In this document: positions 35,774-44,215 of the stretch, piece after piece
Layout: each line of letters starts with the position of its first letter
How positions within the stretch are numbered: position 1 is the stretch's first letter
NCBI GenBank assembly: GCA_028868375.1
Contig: JAGWUP010000003.1
Location: forward strand, 186,001-250,000
Direction of reading: 5' to 3'
DNA length: 64,000 nt
From: Elusimicrobiota bacterium
GTDB taxonomy: Bacteria; Elusimicrobiota; Elusimicrobia; UBA1565; UBA9628
The notes under the pieces: model-generated
The model's input: the letters and a program-made list of their open reading frames with translations, nothing else
Databases searched by the model: none
Told to the model about the DNA's origin: nothing
Made by a program: the position numbers and the translations under genes

Positions 35774-37140
35774 CGCGGCGGAAGAGAAACGAGCCGATCG
35801 TCTATGGTCGTCAGCCGCGCGGGATCGAAGGCGCGGGCCGCCGCCTTGAATCTTCGCCGGTCCTTGACGTCGCGCGGCGCTCCGAGGCCGGCGAAGATCA
35901 TCCCGAAGTACCAGCGCGCGTCGGCCCCGATCTTGTCCCATAGGCCGTGCCCCGAGGCGACGTAGGTGAAGGCCGCCTTGGAGTATGAGTTTTTTTCATG
36001 GTCGGCGATCGAGCGCGCCTTCCAAAAATAGTCCTTGCGGTCGCGATTGGCGTCGTAGAAGTACTTCGTGAAATCGAGCAGCTCGTCGAAGCGCTCGCCG
36101 TGGACCGACTCGTAGTGCCCCAGGGCGCGCTCCGCCTCCCGCGGCCTGCGCAAGGCGATGTCCACGCAGTCCGCCGCCAATTCGCCGGAGTGCATGCCGA
36201 GCGTGACGCCGTAGGAGAGCAGGGGGTCTATGAAGGCCGCAGCGTCCCCGGCCAGCAGGAAATTGCGGCCGCGCAGGCTGGCGCTCCGGTAGGACCAATC
36301 CCGGGAGAGACGGACCGGCTCCAGGCGCCGCGCGGCCGAGAGCAGGCGTGAGACGGCGGGAACGCGGCGCAATTGCCGCGCGTAAAATTCCTCCAGGCCC
36401 AGGCGGCCGGCCTCCCCGGCCCGATCCACCGACACGACCACTCCCACGCTCACTCGATCTCCGGACAAGGGGATGTACCAAGTCCAGCCGGAGTCGAAGC
36501 TGGCCACGAAGGTCCTGTCGCTGGCGCCCGCAGGCAAGCGGCCCCCCTGGAAGTAGGAGTAGAGGGCCATGTTGCGCAAGTTGGGATCGAACCTGCGCCA
36601 GCCGAACTGCCTGGCCAGCACCGCCGCCTGTCCGGAGGCGTCGATGTAGTACTTGGCCCGGGCCCGTCGCACGACGCCGCCGCGGCGATAGAGGACGCTG
36701 CGCAGCTCGCCTGCCTGAACGTCCAGGCCGACGACGGCGGCCCCTTCGACAACGCGCGCTCCCCGGCGGCGGCAAGCCTGGAGCAGCAGCTCGTCGAAAC
36801 GATCGCGTTGGACGTGGTAGGCGAAGCGCCCTCCCTTCTCCACCAGGGGAACGGCCTTCGTCACGTCGATCGACCACAGCCTGCGGCTGCGCCCCCACAA
36901 GAACGCGCCGCCCCTCTTGAGAAAAAAGCGCTCGCGCCGCAAGGCCTCGCGAACGCCGAGGCGGCCATAGAGGCGATCCAGGGCCGGCAAGAGGGACTCT
37001 CCGACATGGTGGCGGGGGAAGCGTTCCTTCTCGATAAGAAGGACGCGCCAGCCCGCCTTGGAGAGGATGTTCGCGGCCGTGCTGCCCGTCGGCCCGCCCC
37101 CGATCACGACGACGTCGGCGTTGTCGCGCAAGGCGTCCAT
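35770..37140 (-). CDS. Flavin-dependent halogenase-like monooxygenase
   Basis: A 456-residue FAD enzyme. VIGGGPTGSTAANIL is the GxGxxG loop, FPRHHVGESLLPALDRLYGRL and FFLKRGGAFLWG match the flavin-dependent halogenase group, the latter with the Lys of the catalytic FxxKxGG segment, and SGWTWYIPLSGDRV contains WxWxIP, which is characteristic of these halogenases. LLAGDAAAFIDPLLSYGV is the second FAD motif. It likely chlorinates or brominates a carrier-bound or free phenolic or lipid substrate; some relatives with these motifs are plain oxidoreductases. Confidence 0.8.
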   Translation of the reverse strand: MDALRDNADVVVIGGGPTGSTAANILSKAGWRVLLIEKERFPRHHVGESLLPALDRLYGRLGVREALRRERFFLKRGGAFLWGRSRRLWSIDVTKAVPLVEKGGRFAYHVQRDRFDELLLQACRRRGARVVEGAAVVGLDVQAGELRSVLYRRGGVVRRARAKYYIDASGQAAVLARQFGWRRFDPNLRNMALYSYFQGGRLPAGASDRTFVASFDSGWTWYIPLSGDRVSVGVVVSVDRAGEAGRLGLEEFYARQLRRVPAVSRLLSAARRLEPVRLSRDWSYRSASLRGRNFLLAGDAAAFIDPLLSYGVTLGMHSGELAADCVDIALRRPREAERALGHYESVHGERFDELLDFTKYFYDANRDRKDYFWKARSIADHEKNSYSKAAFTYVASGHGLWDKIGADARWYFGMIFAGLGAPRDVKDRRRFKAAARAFDPARLTTIDDRLVSLPPR

Positions 37141-37149
37141 CGTATCATA

Positions 37150-37185
37150 TTGCCCGGGGCGCCCCGCTGTCCTATAATGCGCCGG
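37150..37185 (+). promoter_or_regulatory. TTGCCC-17-TATAAT promoter, leaderless
   Basis: TTGCCC (37150-37155), a 17-base spacer and a perfect TATAAT (37173-37178), then seven bases to the ATG at 37186. It lies in the short divergent gap with the halogenase-like gene, whose own start at 37140 is ten bases from the -35. Confidence 0.72.
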
Positions 37186-38100
37186 ATGTCATCGGCGCAG
37201 TCGTCCCTGCTCGAGGCTTGCGCGCGGGCTTGCCGCGCCCCGCGCCTGCTGCGCCGGCGCGCGCGGCTGGCGCTGCGAACCCTCGACCGCCTGCCCGCCC
37301 CGGGACGCTCCCAAATCCAATTCTCCCTCAAGATCGCCGGGGACCGCCCGCTGCCGATCCTGCGCTTGTGGAGCCTTTGGCATCGCGTGGCGCCCGGCCC
37401 CGCGCAAGAGCGCCGAGACGCCTACCTGGCCCGCCTGCGCGGCTTCTCCAAGCTGATGGGCCCGGCGACCGCGGGCGGCGGCGCCCGCTCCGCGCTCAAG
37501 GCGCTCGAGCTCGTCGGCGAGCGGCCGATCGACCTATTCCTCAGCGCCGACTTCGGAGTGGAAGAATCGGTCTACGGCCTCTGCCTCGCCTTCGGCGGCG
37601 TGCGCGAAGACGGCAAGGCGGTCTTTTTCCCCGAAGCAGACGCCGTGGCCCGCGAGGTTCTTTCCGAGGCCGGCTTCGCTCGCCGCAAAATTGCGCGGCG
37701 CGGCCTCTTAAACCTGGCCTTCGACATCCGCCGCGGCGCGCTGCTCTGCAAGACCTACCGACTGGCCGGACCTCAAGCGCCCCTGCGCGGCCGCCAAGCC
37801 CAGGCGGCGCGCGCGCTGACGCGCCGCTTGCGCCGCCATCGCCCCTTCGTGTTCTTCAGCGACAGCCACGGCGCCGGCGGCCGCCGGCGCAAGCTCTTCG
37901 TCGAGCTGCTCGACAAGCCCTGGACCGGAGAGGCCGACGCCCTTAAGCGGATCGTCGGGGCCGTCGTCGCGGCGGGAGGAAGGCTTGAGGCGCGCGCCGC
38001 CGTTCTCAGCCTCGCCTCCTGCCCCGCGCTGCTGGCTTGCGTCGGCCTGGAGGAGGACGGAACGGCCACCTTCTACTTAAGGCCGGGCGGCGAAGCGTGA
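37186..38100 (+). CDS. Unknown protein, possible ABBA prenyltransferase-like fold
   Basis: A 304-residue soluble protein, paralogous to the protein encoded at 46231. Shared blocks are (this gene / 46231) IDLFLSADFGVEESVYGLC / VDLYFGSEIDARSSVFGFW and RRGLLNLAFDIRRGALLCK / RPERMLNLGFDLLGDRLVYK. It shows five pairs of beta-strands separated by helices (near SQIQFSLKIAGDRPLPIL, IDLFL, LNLAFDIRRG, PFVFFSDSHG, VLSLASCPALLACVGL), a pattern like the ABBA barrel of aromatic prenyltransferases. The fold is my inference; no catalytic site is assigned. Followed by the cyclic-nucleotide-domain gene with a GTGA overlap. Confidence 0.6.
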   Translation: MSSAQSSLLEACARACRAPRLLRRRARLALRTLDRLPAPGRSQIQFSLKIAGDRPLPILRLWSLWHRVAPGPAQERRDAYLARLRGFSKLMGPATAGGGARSALKALELVGERPIDLFLSADFGVEESVYGLCLAFGGVREDGKAVFFPEADAVAREVLSEAGFARRKIARRGLLNLAFDIRRGALLCKTYRLAGPQAPLRGRQAQAARALTRRLRRHRPFVFFSDSHGAGGRRRKLFVELLDKPWTGEADALKRIVGAVVAAGGRLEARAAVLSLASCPALLACVGLEEDGTATFYLRPGGEA

Positions 38101-39287
38101 GCTCCGCAAAACCCCGGTCTCGCCGCCAAGCCCCGAAGCGCTCCGACATCGCCGTCCTGGCCGAGGCGGTCCACATGGCGCCGGCCTTGGTCGGCCCCTG
38201 GTTCGCGCGGGCCAAGCCTTACATCGAGCGCCGCGCCTACGGCCCCGGCGCCTTGATCCTGGCCGCCAGCAAGCGCCCGCCCCACCTCTACGTGCTGGTC
38301 CGCGGCAGCGCCGTCGCTCTCGACGCCTCCGGCCGAGCAACGCCTTTGTCTCCGGGCCAGCTCTTCGGCCAAACCGGCTTCTTTTTCCCCCGCGACCGCC
38401 GCGAGCATAGGGCCGGCCCGAGCGGCTGCGTCGCCCTGCGCTCCAAGGCCTCCGATTTCCGCTCCGCCATCTGGCCGCTCGAGACGCATCGCCTCGAGCG
38501 GCCGGAGCATTTCCTGCGCCGCTGGGACGGCGCGGCCGCGAGCGGCGCCGCGGACTCCCCCGTGCGGCTGCGCCGCACCGCCTTCGGCAACGTCAACACG
38601 ACCAGGCGCTTGGGCGACCACGACGGCCTCATTCTGACCAGGCGCCATCCTCAGTTCGAGGAGGCCATCGAACCGGGCGTAAGAAAGCTCCTCCTCACCC
38701 TGACCGACGCCTTCGGCTGGGTCACGTATTCCAGCTGCCAGGGCCACCATTACGACGCGCCCCTAAAACCCATCGAGCGCAGCGTCAGCCTCCTGCCGCG
38801 CAACGAATCAGAAGCGCGGCGGATGCTCTCCATCCTCAAGCGGGCGCGCCGGCGCGCCTACGCAAGCTGCCGCGGGCTCTTCGTCAACCTCCTGCGCCGC
38901 CCCCTGCGCGGCGCCCCGGCCGCGGGCTCGGTGGAGGTCTTCTTCCGGCGGCGGCCGCAGACGCCTTGGCAGGACTACTTCCGGGGCCTCGACGCCGCCT
39001 GCTCCGCCTTCCTCGCCGCCTGCCGGGAGCAGGCCCCCTCCAGCGCGCGCAGGGCCAAGAGCCTGGCGTCGTCGGAGCGCTTGAGCAGATCTCCCGCAGA
39101 GCGGAAATCGGCGGCGGCCGCTTTCCGCAAGCCCAGGCTAAGGCGGGCGACCCCCCGCCAAAAGGGAACGAAGGGGCAGCCCGCCGTCGGATCAAGCCGC
39201 AAGACGGCATCCAGCTCTCGGACGGCCCGCTCGAAGCGCCCCTCCTCCAGCCACAAGCGGCCGGCCAAGGCGCGCGCTCGTCCGTAG
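38097..39287 (+). CDS. Cyclic-nucleotide-binding-like domain protein with a SSCQGH domain
   Basis: Up to 396 residues. Residues about 15-120 resemble a cNMP-binding beta-roll (PPHLYVLVRGSAVAL, then PLSPGQLFGQTGFFFP). Residues about 175-300 form a second domain with GWVTYSSCQGHHYDAP as its most striking motif. I do not recognise it. The last 85 residues are a Ser/Arg/Lys-rich low-complexity tail that exists only because no stop occurs before 39287; they overlap the convergent TPR gene by 312 bases. A missing stop or frameshift near 39030 should be considered. Confidence 0.6.
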   Translation: MSSAKPRSRRQAPKRSDIAVLAEAVHMAPALVGPWFARAKPYIERRAYGPGALILAASKRPPHLYVLVRGSAVALDASGRATPLSPGQLFGQTGFFFPRDRREHRAGPSGCVALRSKASDFRSAIWPLETHRLERPEHFLRRWDGAAASGAADSPVRLRRTAFGNVNTTRRLGDHDGLILTRRHPQFEEAIEPGVRKLLLTLTDAFGWVTYSSCQGHHYDAPLKPIERSVSLLPRNESEARRMLSILKRARRRAYASCRGLFVNLLRRPLRGAPAAGSVEVFFRRRPQTPWQDYFRGLDAACSAFLAACREQAPSSARRAKSLASSERLSRSPAERKSAAAAFRKPRLRRATPRQKGTKGQPAVGSSRKTASSSRTARSKRPSSSHKRPAKARARP

Positions 39288-40783
39288 CTTGGATCCAGGG
39301 CCAGCGCCCGGCGCAGATCAGGCCAAGCCGCGGCCGCGCCGCGGCCGGACCTGAAGCTGGCCTCCGCGCGCCAGGCATAGGCCCAGGCCAGTCCCGAATC
39401 AAGCCGCAAGGCGGCGTCGAGGTCCGCCAGCGCCGCAGACAGCTCGCCCGCCGCCAACAGCGTCTCGCCGCGCCAGGCCAGCGCCCAGGCGTCCGCGGGG
39501 CGGCGCCGGACCTCTTGATCAATCGCCTCGAGGGCTTGGCGATGCCGGCGCGGCTCGGCGGCCGCGTCGAAGAGCCAGCGGCCGGCCCAGGTCTGGACGT
39601 AGGAGAGCCGGACGGCCAGCTTGGTCTGGCGCAGCGCCGAACGCAGCCGGCCGCGCAAGCGCAACGCGCGGGCCAGCTCGGCTCTGTGGGCGGCGCAAGT
39701 CGGATTGAGAGAAACGGCCTTGGAGAGATCCGCCTGGGCCGCGGCCAGGCGGCCTTCCCGCAAATTGAGGGCGCCGCGCCAAGACAAGGCGAGGGCATAG
39801 TTCGGCTCCAGCCGCAGCGCGTAGTCCAGCCTTCGCCGCGCGCCCGCCGGATCGTCGAGCGCCGACGCCAGGCCCTGGCCCAGCCAGGCATTGATCCAGC
39901 CGGAGCGCGGGGCGAGCCTGGCGGCCCGCCCCAAGGCCTGAAGGCAGCGCCGCCGCCGTCCGGAAAGATAGTGCAGGCGGCCCGACAGCGCCCAGACCCA
40001 AGCGGCCCGCGGCTGCCGGCGCAGCGCGGCGCGCAGGTCTTTGGCGGCGCGCGAGGCCTCTCCCATGAGGCTGTAAATCTCGCCGCGGCCGGCCAGGGCG
40101 ACGGCCCAGCGCGGACGCCGACGCAACGCGCGGCCGTACTGCTTCAGGCAGCCGTCCGCATCGCCGCAAAGCCAGGACAAGTCGGCCAAGCGCAGGCGCG
40201 CCCAGATATTGTCGGCATCCAGCGCCAGGGCCCGCTCCAGGCTCGCGGAAAGGCCGGGCGCGTCGAGCCCCGACAGGCGGGAAATGGAGGCGTTCAGAAA
40301 ATGCAGGCCGCTATCGTCCGGGGCCTTGCGCAAGGCGACGCGCAGGCGACGCGCAAAGCGGGCCAGGCCGCCATCGAGAAGGCCCTGCCAGACCTCCAGC
40401 CAAGCGTCCTGCGGCAGGAGCGCCTTGGCCGAAGCGAGCTCTTGCCTGGCCTGGCGCAGGCGTCCGAGGCGCGAGAGCGCCGCCGCCCGCCAGAAACGGC
40501 GCTCTCCCGATCCCGGCTGGAGGGCCGAGGCCTTCCCCAGCAATACGGCGGCCTCGGCCCAGCGGCCATCGAAGCAGCGCTCGACGCCCCTCAAAAAAAG
40601 AGAGGCTCCGCGGCGGCCGCGGCGCCCCCGGGGCTGCGGCAGCACGGGCTCCCAGCAATAGTTCGGCTGCAGGACGCCGGGCGTCCAAAAATATCGCTGG
40701 AACAACGGCGAGTCGAGGACGGGAAGCAGGCGGACGTCGGAGACGGCCAGGCCGAGATGGACCGCCAACTCCTGGATCGACAT
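38975..40783 (-). CDS. TPR-repeat protein
   Basis: A 602-residue soluble protein built from about thirteen tetratricopeptide-like helical repeats (for example WAVALAGRGEIYSLMGEASR, WALAWRGETLLAAGELSAAL, ALSWRGALNLREGRLAAAQA). The N-terminal 75 residues are different (MSIQELAVHLGLAVSDVRLL). No signal peptide, so it is probably cytosolic and may dock peptides or enzymes of the locus. It is divergent from the radical SAM operon, with a 71-base promoter region between. Confidence 0.82.
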   Translation of the reverse strand: MSIQELAVHLGLAVSDVRLLPVLDSPLFQRYFWTPGVLQPNYCWEPVLPQPRGRRGRRGASLFLRGVERCFDGRWAEAAVLLGKASALQPGSGERRFWRAAALSRLGRLRQARQELASAKALLPQDAWLEVWQGLLDGGLARFARRLRVALRKAPDDSGLHFLNASISRLSGLDAPGLSASLERALALDADNIWARLRLADLSWLCGDADGCLKQYGRALRRRPRWAVALAGRGEIYSLMGEASRAAKDLRAALRRQPRAAWVWALSGRLHYLSGRRRRCLQALGRAARLAPRSGWINAWLGQGLASALDDPAGARRRLDYALRLEPNYALALSWRGALNLREGRLAAAQADLSKAVSLNPTCAAHRAELARALRLRGRLRSALRQTKLAVRLSYVQTWAGRWLFDAAAEPRRHRQALEAIDQEVRRRPADAWALAWRGETLLAAGELSAALADLDAALRLDSGLAWAYAWRAEASFRSGRGAAAAWPDLRRALALDPSYGRARALAGRLWLEEGRFERAVRELDAVLRLDPTAGCPFVPFWRGVARLSLGLRKAAAADFRSAGDLLKRSDDARLLALRALEGACSRQAARKAEQAASRPRK

Positions 40784-40819
40784 GCCGGCAGTTTAGAAGT
40801 TACGGCCGGGGCCCTTCAA
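40784..40819 (-). promoter_or_regulatory. TTGAAG-18-TAAACT promoter for the TPR gene, leaderless
   Basis: Minus-strand TTGAAG (40819-40814), an 18-base spacer, TAAACT (40795-40790) and exactly six bases (GCCGGC) to the ATG at 40783. It fits the leaderless pattern. Confidence 0.6.
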
Positions 40820-40831
40820 CGAGGGCCCGTG

Positions 40832-40840
40832 TGCTATACT
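40832..40840 (+). promoter_or_regulatory. Extended -10 TGC-TATACT for the radical SAM operon
   Basis: TGC-TATACT at 40832-40840. The predicted transcription start near 40847 lies downstream of the ATG at 40843, so translation probably begins at ATG 40855 with a leader of about eight bases. Confidence 0.55.
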
Positions 40841-40854
40841 CGATGGCCACGAGC

Positions 40855-41982
40855 ATGCGCCAAGCCCCCGCGAGCGATCCGCCATCCTCCGTCGTCGACA
40901 GCCTGATCGGCAAGGAGATACGGAAGGCCAAGCTTCTCGTCACCGACCGCTGCAACCTCGGCTGCCCCTACTGCTACGTCAGCGACCGGGGCCGGGACAT
41001 GAGCTGGCCGGTGGCGCGCAACGCCGTGGAGCTGCTCCTGCGCAGCGGCGGCGAGGACAAGCTGATCTCCCTCTTCGGCGGCGAGCCGCTGCTCAACTTC
41101 GGGCTGATCGAGCGGATCGCTCCCTACGCGCGCAAGCGGGCGGAGGCCCTGGGCAAGAAGCTGGTGCTCTCGATGATCACGAGCGCCTCCATCCTCAAGC
41201 CGAGCCACCTCTCCTTTCTGCGCGAGCAGCGCGTGCGCGTGGCGGTCAGCCTGGGCGGCGTCCGCGAGGATCACGACGCCTACCGCCTCTTTCGCGGCGG
41301 CGGCGGCAGCTACGAAAGCGCGCGGCGAATCCTGCCCGCGCTCTTCGAGGCCCTAGGCCCCGAGAAGGCCGGGGTTTCCTTCTGCGTCTTGCCCTCCACC
41401 GTGGAGCGGCTGCGCCGCAATTTCCTGCATCTTTTAAGCCTGGGCTTCCGCTATTTCAATTTCGAGATCATCCAGGATTTCGAGCCCTGGACGCCCGGCC
41501 ACGCGGAGATCTTCCTGGAGCAGGCGGAGCGCCTGCTGCGGGACTGCCTGGAAGGCGTGGAGGGCGGAGACCCCATCTACGTCAATTCCGTCAATTGGGA
41601 GCTGGCCCGCAAGCGGCTAAGCGCCTCCTTGGGCGTCCAGTGCCCCTTCAACTATTTGCTGCGCGTCTACCCCGGAGGAGAGCTCGTTTTCTCCCACTCC
41701 GCCATGAACGACTCCGACGGGCAGCGCTACGTCTTCGGGAACCTGGCCTCGGGAGAGCTGCGCTCCTACGGGCGCTGCGCCTTCGACGCCGACGCGGCGG
41801 ACTGCCGCTCCTGCGTCATCGACTACTTCGCCGGACGCCGCTTCGACCGGGGCGCCAGCCTCATCCACGGCGCCCTCCAGCAGCTCTCCCTCAAGATGGC
41901 CGAGCATGTCCTGCGGCGCGCGCCAACGGATCGGCGCTATCGCCGCTACGCGGAGAAGACGCGGGAGGACGTCCTGTTTTGA
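40855..41982 (+). CDS. Radical SAM peptide-maturase-like protein (first of three)
   Basis: About 375 residues. LLVTDRCNLGCPYCYVSDRG carries the SAM-cluster cysteines (CxxxCxxC), and LISLFGGEPLLNFGLIER is the GGEP motif. The C-terminal region has VQCPFNY and a CxxxxxxxxCxxC-like group (YGRCAF, ADCRSCVIDYF), a reduced SPASM-like set for an auxiliary cluster. It starts a plus-strand operon of three coupled radical SAM genes: its TGA overlaps the next TTG start. It is likely to modify a peptide encoded in this locus, but the target is not shown. Confidence 0.85.
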   Translation: MRQAPASDPPSSVVDSLIGKEIRKAKLLVTDRCNLGCPYCYVSDRGRDMSWPVARNAVELLLRSGGEDKLISLFGGEPLLNFGLIERIAPYARKRAEALGKKLVLSMITSASILKPSHLSFLREQRVRVAVSLGGVREDHDAYRLFRGGGGSYESARRILPALFEALGPEKAGVSFCVLPSTVERLRRNFLHLLSLGFRYFNFEIIQDFEPWTPGHAEIFLEQAERLLRDCLEGVEGGDPIYVNSVNWELARKRLSASLGVQCPFNYLLRVYPGGELVFSHSAMNDSDGQRYVFGNLASGELRSYGRCAFDADAADCRSCVIDYFAGRRFDRGASLIHGALQQLSLKMAEHVLRRAPTDRRYRRYAEKTREDVLF

Positions 41983-43112
41983 AGGCCCTAAAGCTTCCCG
42001 AGCCCCGCCCCGCGCGGGACTTGCGCCGCGTCTCCTCCTACCCCTGCCAACTGGAGCTGTCGATCGGCGAGAAATGCAACCTCGCCTGCGACTACTGCTT
42101 CGTGGACAAGAGCAGCCCCGCCGTCGCCCGCTGGAGCGCGGTGCGCCGGGCCATCGACACCATCCTCTCCTATCCCCACGAGCGCTTCACGATCACCTTC
42201 ACGACGATGGAGCCGCTGCTCCATGCCGAGACCTGGAAGCGCGCCGTCGACCATATCCTCTCCGTGGCGGACAAGAAAGGCCTCGAGGTCAAGATCATCA
42301 CCACGACCAACGGCCTTCTGCTCACCGATTCCGTGCGGCGCTTCATCGAGGCCACCGACGAGAGGCTTTGGATCAACATCAGCCTCGACGGCCTGCCCGC
42401 AAGCCACAACCGCCACCGCCTGCTCCACGGCGGCTCCGGCCGGGACTCCTTCGCGCTCAGCTGGAAAAATTTCGACGCCCTGCCGCGAAATCGCACTCGG
42501 GTCATCTGCACCATCTGCCCTTCCGAGGCGCCGGCGCTCTCCCGCAACCTGGATTTTTTCCTGCAGGAGGGCTTCCTCCACATCGACCTCTTTCCCGACA
42601 TCCTGTCCCTGTGGAGCCGCAAGCGCCTGGCCCTCGTCTCGCGCCAGATCGAGCGCTTCATCGAGCGGATCAACCCGGCCTCCGGCCGCTACAACCTGCG
42701 CCTGCTCAACCGCCTCTGGGGCACGCCCTACAACGAGAAGATACTCTTCGGCTCGGACGAGCGCTACTACGCCTACGAGGGCGTGCTCCTCATCCCCTAC
42801 GAGCAGCGCGCCCCCTACATCGTGGGAAACGCGGCGGACGGCCCGGACCTGGCCCTGCGCCAGCGCCTCTTCGGGGACATCTTCTCCGAGTTCGCCCGCC
42901 GGACCGGCGACGCCTGCGCCGCCTGCCGCTTCAACGGCATCTGCTCCTATCCCACGCCCCTGCTGCTCTGGTGCGATTCCCGCGGGCTCGATCTGCGCCG
43001 CTACTTCGACAGCTTCGGGCGCGTCGCCCAGGCCTTCATCGAGCTGTCGCAGCGCGTCGAGGAGAGATCCCGCAACGCCACCGACGAGGCGCGCCTGCGC
43101 TCTCTGCGATGA
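41979..43112 (+). CDS. Radical SAM protein with auxiliary cysteines and altered GGEP
   Basis: About 377 residues. IGEKCNLACDYCFVDKSSP is the SAM-cluster motif. The usual GGEP reads TTMEPLL (TFTTMEPLLHAETWKR), so both glycines are lost. The C-terminus keeps a cysteine group GDACAACRFNGICSYPTP, typical of an auxiliary iron-sulfur cluster. The TTG start at 41979 overlaps the preceding stop. It is a close paralogue of the next gene; the pair align over their whole length. Confidence 0.82.
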   Translation: MKALKLPEPRPARDLRRVSSYPCQLELSIGEKCNLACDYCFVDKSSPAVARWSAVRRAIDTILSYPHERFTITFTTMEPLLHAETWKRAVDHILSVADKKGLEVKIITTTNGLLLTDSVRRFIEATDERLWINISLDGLPASHNRHRLLHGGSGRDSFALSWKNFDALPRNRTRVICTICPSEAPALSRNLDFFLQEGFLHIDLFPDILSLWSRKRLALVSRQIERFIERINPASGRYNLRLLNRLWGTPYNEKILFGSDERYYAYEGVLLIPYEQRAPYIVGNAADGPDLALRQRLFGDIFSEFARRTGDACAACRFNGICSYPTPLLLWCDSRGLDLRRYFDSFGRVAQAFIELSQRVEERSRNATDEARLRSLR

Positions 43113-44215
43113 GGGACGTCCCCGTCCTCGAGCCTTACCCCGCGCAAGCCGAGATCGTCCTGGGAGGCGCCTGCGATTTGAGCTGCTCCTACTGCTTCGT
43201 GGACCATCGCGGACCCGAGGCGGCCGATCCGACCGCCATCGAGCGCGCCGTGGAGCGGGTCCTCGAGCTGCCTCGGCGCGAGCTGACCTTCACCTTCACC
43301 CTGCTCGAACCCTTCACCCGGGCCGGGCTGTGGATGAGGCTGGTCGAGCGCATCCTCTCCGGCGCGGACAAGCGCGGCAAGAGCGTCCAAATCGTCGCCA
43401 CGACCAACGGCCTGCGGCTCGACCGCCGGCTGCGGCGCTTCCTTGAAGGCGCGCGCTCCCGCGTCCGCCTCAACGTCAGCCTGGACGGCGCTCCCGCCAG
43501 CCACGACCTCCATCGGCGCGGCGCGCTCCATGCCGGCTCCTTTCGGCAAGCCTGGGAGAACGTGCGGCAGCTGCCGCCGGGCGAGCTTCGCGCCGTCTAC
43601 ACGGCCACCCCGGACCGCCTCGACCGCCTGGCCGCCGACCTGGGCTTCATCGCCGGTCTGGGCCTGCGGCGCATCGACGTCTTTCCGGACGCCTTCGCGC
43701 CCTGGACGGCCGCCCGGCTGCGTCAGCTCGGCAGCGTCCTCTCCCCGCTGCTCGGCGCGGCTTCGGCGGCGTCGGAAGCGATGGAATGGCGGCTGCTCAA
43801 CCGGCTCTGGGGACCCACCCACCACGGCAAGGTGCTCATCGACGCCGACGGCTCCTTTTACCTTTATGAATGGGCGCGCCTTCTGCCGCCCGGGCGCCGG
43901 GCGCGCTATCGCCTGGGAGACGCCCGCCGCGTCGACTGGAGCCGCAGGCTTAAGCTGCACGAGACCCTCCTGGGCGCGCTGGCCAGCCGCGGCTGGTTCA
44001 AGCGGGAGCGCGGGCTGCGGCGCCTGGCCTGGCCGACCCCGCTGCTCCTGCGCCATGGGCGCAGCGGCCCGGCCCTGGAGGACGCCCTGCGCCGTTACGG
44101 GCGCCTGGCCGAGTTGATGGTGGGCTTGGCGTCCGGCGCCCCGCCGCAAGTCCTGTCCGCCTCGGACCGGGCGCGCCTGCAGGCAGGCTTCGCGCGGCCT
44201 CAGCCGGCGCCGTAG
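43109..44215 (+). CDS. Radical SAM paralogue lacking auxiliary cysteines
   Basis: A 368-residue paralogue of the preceding gene. It keeps the SAM-cluster site (GGACDLSCSYCFVDHRG), again lacks GGEP (TFTLLEPFTRAGLWMR), and has lost every cysteine of the C-terminal group: where the sister has CAACRFNGICSYPTPLLLW, this one has WFKRERGLRRLAWPTPLLLR. It may be a specialised partner in a heterodimer. The ATG overlaps the upstream stop (ATGA). It converges with the minus operon, overlapping by 16 bases. Confidence 0.82.
   Translation: MRDVPVLEPYPAQAEIVLGGACDLSCSYCFVDHRGPEAADPTAIERAVERVLELPRRELTFTFTLLEPFTRAGLWMRLVERILSGADKRGKSVQIVATTNGLRLDRRLRRFLEGARSRVRLNVSLDGAPASHDLHRRGALHAGSFRQAWENVRQLPPGELRAVYTATPDRLDRLAADLGFIAGLGLRRIDVFPDAFAPWTAARLRQLGSVLSPLLGAASAASEAMEWRLLNRLWGPTHHGKVLIDADGSFYLYEWARLLPPGRRARYRLGDARRVDWSRRLKLHETLLGALASRGWFKRERGLRRLAWPTPLLLRHGRSGPALEDALRRYGRLAELMVGLASGAPPQVLSASDRARLQAGFARPQPAP

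Noticed and set aside
38966-40906. Plus-strand frame of 646 residues opposite the TPR gene
   Set aside because: Gln/Arg/Gly-rich shadow without motifs; the minus frame shows regular TPR repeats.
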